A model generated the notes under the pieces. It was not told where the DNA came from. It saw only the letters and a list, made by a program, of their open reading frames with translations, and did no database searches. The position numbers and the translations under genes are program-made. A stretch of 64,000 bases of DNA from Larkinella rosea (GTDB lineage: Bacteria; Bacteroidota; Bacteroidia; Cytophagales; Spirosomataceae): positions 372,001-436,000 of the forward strand of contig NZ_RQJO01000009.1 of the NCBI RefSeq assembly GCF_003858635.1, read 5' to 3'. Of this stretch, positions 62,126-64,000 are shown one piece after another. The stretch's first letter is position 1, and each line of letters begins with the position of its first letter.

Positions 62126-64000
62126 ATGTCTAGCCAATTCTTCCCGTCACGAAACCGCTGCCTCAACCGGGTCCTGCTCGGATTGATCAGTTGCTGCTGG
62201 ACTGTCGTGGGGGCGGCACAGCAATTCTCCGACCGGACGTTTGGGGTCTACGACGGTTTGTCCTACGTCTACGTGTCGGGCTTGTACCAGGATCGGGTGG
62301 GCCGAATCTGGATCGGAACCTATTTTGGGCTGAACTTTTTCAACGGCGTTGCGCCGATTATCAACCAGCGGCAAATTCCGGCCTTACCGGACGGGGGTGA
62401 TAATCTGACTGATTCGCCCGACGGGACGGTTTGGGCCTGTGCGGGCAACCGGCTGTTTCGGATGAATGATATTACCAATACAAGCCTGAAAATCAAAGAG
62501 TTTTCGGTTAATTACGGACGCAATAAACCGGAACAGCAAGTGGTGTTTATGACCGCCGACCACCAAAACCGACTCTGGTTTGCGGCCCGAATGGAAGACG
62601 AAACCGTGGGGCAGCGGCTGTATTGCTGGGAGAAGGACCGGATGACGGATGTAACGAAGCGGTTTTTTGCCAATCCTGAACAGCGGTTTCGCGGCATTCT
62701 GACCGATTGGCCGAATCGCCGGATGTTGCTGCTGACGGCCGAGGGGCAGTTGTGGGAAATGAAAAACGATCGTCTGACCTTGATTGTCGACAAACTTCCG
62801 CTGAACCAGTTACTGGCCGATCCGGCAGGGCGTTTTTATGCCCGGGCAGGTTCGGTGGTTTACCGAATTGAAGGACAGGTCGTTAGCAAACTTTATGAGA
62901 TCCCCGTACCGGTTTCGGAGTTGAAACTGTGCGCAATGGGATTGAACGGTGAGCTGGCTTTTCAGAAAACCGGGAACGATCGGGAAATCTGTTGGTACGA
63001 TGGTAAAAACGTGATCAATTCGCACGTCCGTTCATCGCAGGCCAACCGGCTGCTGTTTGACCGGCGCGGTGATCTCTGGGTCGGGACCGCACATCACGGA
63101 CTGATCAATATCAAAATGAGCGGCTGGCAATATTTCAATCAGTCGGAAGGCTGGCTTGAAGAAACCAACAGTATTGTCGAGGATCGGAAAGGTATTATCT
63201 GGTTTGGTTCGTGGGGAAAAGGGCTGAGCCGACTCACTGAAAAAGGGATTGTTCCCGACCAAAGCTTTCGCAACGTAATGCCCGCCGATCATTTCCAGCC
63301 CGCGAGCCGAATGGATGCCAACGGAAACCTGATTCTGGTTGCCGAACCACATAAGGGTGTTTTTCAGTATGATGGCGAAACGTTTCATCCGTTACCGGGT
63401 TCCGATACGATTACGCTGGCAATGGGTTTTTACGATGATGTTCAGCGGAACCGGTACCTGATTGTTTCGCCCCAGAACCTGTATATCTACAATCGCCGGA
63501 CGCTGGCCCTCATGGACAGAATCCCGATACCGCCCGACCATTATGACAACATTGAAGCTGACAAATTCGGACGATTCTGGATAAGCGGTTTAACGAAATC
63601 CCTGTTGTGGGACGGTTCAAGTCGTCAATTCCGGCAACTCACCAAGGCGAATAGAGGCTTGCCGACCCGGACACTGGCTGAAATCCGGCGTGACAAACGC
63701 GGAAATTTGTGGCTGACATCCGGAGAAGGACTCTGGTTTTACGACTACAAAAAATACCGGCAGATTGCTCCCGGTTTTATTCAGCGAACCATCACGTATG
63801 CCCGGCCTTTGGGCCGTTACCTGCTGGTGGGTACGCTCGAAGGGTTGTTCGTGTTTGATAGGGAACGGTTTTACGAAACCGGGGAAGAATGGCTGGCTTA
63901 TTTTGACCAGGAAAACGGGTTTGGGGGAAGCCAGTGCATTTTCAACGGTATCCTGCTCGACTCGCGCAACCGGTTGTGGGTGGCAACCCGTGACCGCATG
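62126..64000 (+). CDS. Two-component propeller (Reg_prop) sensor, N-terminal 625 residues, cut by the window edge
   Basis: Open frame from ATG 62126 to the right edge, 625 codons, without a stop. A signal segment (RVLLGLISCCWTVVGAAQQ) precedes many ~40-residue propeller blades with the two-component-regulator motif: LYQDRVGRIWIGTYFGLNFF, DHQNRLWFAAR, DRRGDLWVGTAHHGL, DRKGIIWFGSWGKGL, DKRGNLWLTSGEGLW and DSRNRLWVATRDRM. This periplasmic sensor half normally precedes a Y_Y_Y domain and a histidine kinase or HTH regulator. The output part is outside the window, so hybrid kinase or membrane-bound transcription factor cannot be decided. Confidence 0.85.
   Translation, partial: MSSQFFPSRNRCLNRVLLGLISCCWTVVGAAQQFSDRTFGVYDGLSYVYVSGLYQDRVGRIWIGTYFGLNFFNGVAPIINQRQIPALPDGGDNLTDSPDGTVWACAGNRLFRMNDITNTSLKIKEFSVNYGRNKPEQQVVFMTADHQNRLWFAARMEDETVGQRLYCWEKDRMTDVTKRFFANPEQRFRGILTDWPNRRMLLLTAEGQLWEMKNDRLTLIVDKLPLNQLLADPAGRFYARAGSVVYRIEGQVVSKLYEIPVPVSELKLCAMGLNGELAFQKTGNDREICWYDGKNVINSHVRSSQANRLLFDRRGDLWVGTAHHGLINIKMSGWQYFNQSEGWLEETNSIVEDRKGIIWFGSWGKGLSRLTEKGIVPDQSFRNVMPADHFQPASRMDANGNLILVAEPHKGVFQYDGETFHPLPGSDTITLAMGFYDDVQRNRYLIVSPQNLYIYNRRTLALMDRIPIPPDHYDNIEADKFGRFWISGLTKSLLWDGSSRQFRQLTKANRGLPTRTLAEIRRDKRGNLWLTSGEGLWFYDYKKYRQIAPGFIQRTITYARPLGRYLLVGTLEGLFVFDRERFYETGEEWLAYFDQENGFGGSQCIFNGILLDSRNRLWVATRDRM

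Overview
This window reads as chromosomal DNA of a Bacteroidota bacterium, most likely order Cytophagales near Spirosoma, Larkinella or Rudanella. The grounds are a type IX secretion/gliding core (porP, gldKLMN, porW/sprE), a DUF4271-hemD pair, DUF6089-type barrels, an argD-argF'-argB cluster that uses an acylornithine carbamoyltransferase, MG2/TonB-plug proteins, a Reg_prop sensor, and promoters of the Bacteroidota TTG-N(~20)-TAnnTTTG type. I see no insertion sequence, prophage, integron or CRISPR array. Placement to genus is inference.

Layout. 1-420: cut-off minus-strand membrane protein. 0.6-9.8 kb: sucD, DUF4271, hemD, then porP and gldK-L-M-N, closed by a two-way terminator. 9.85-17.6 kb (minus): porW/sprE, a PBP1-type peptidoglycan synthase, glycerate kinase and uvrC. 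17.7-21.2 kb: F-type ATP synthase genes atpZ, an unnamed membrane gene, atpB, E, F, H; the cluster stops at a strong terminator with no atpA or atpG. 21.2-30.4 kb: accessory metabolism, namely a stand-alone CHC2/Toprim primase-like protein, a GNAT, a DUF6786-like lipoprotein, a possible D-apionate lactonase, a Rossmann protein, an MG2/TonB-plug protein and an SMP-30 lactonase. 30.4-33.8 kb: mrdA-rodA, followed by a collapsed kup potassium-transporter pseudogene. 34.4-40.2 kb (minus): sulfite-oxidase-like molybdoenzyme, purA, a truncated antitoxin-like remnant, fur, rel/spoT. 40.4-45.7 kb: tRNA-Leu(UAG), tig, an XRE regulator, clpP, a haem-binding protein, clpX. 45.7-47.3 kb: two paralogous lipoproteins of unknown function. 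47.4-51.3 kb: a hydrolase and argD-argF'-argB. 51.3-55.2 kb (minus): NlpC/P60 peptidase, phytase-like esterase, gluzincin-like peptidase, FAD oxidoreductase. 55.3-64 kb: pabA/trpG, a hydrolase, CBS protein, nadK, two DUF6089 barrels, an M23 peptidase, a small lipoprotein, and the N-terminal 625 residues of a propeller sensor running off the edge.

The most unusual signal is not a gene. About 15 intergenic spacers hold long imperfect hairpins whose arms are built from drifting short words. A small vocabulary of words (TTAACTC-type, GTCTCAC-type, CATTCATAATT-type and others) is reused at unlinked loci, and the two arms of one locus stay complementary while the words drift between loci. They sit mostly between co-directional genes, never inside coding sequence, and they create false N-terminal extensions of several genes. 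I know of no described function.

How the genes work together: envelope biogenesis dominates (type IX secretion, two PBP/SEDS systems, murein hydrolases, barrels, lipoproteins), joined by core energy genes (sucD, ATP synthase), proteostasis (tig-clpP-clpX), the stringent response, iron regulation, and arginine, haem, folate and NAD(P) biosynthesis. No gene was placed by database search; every family call comes from motifs read by eye.
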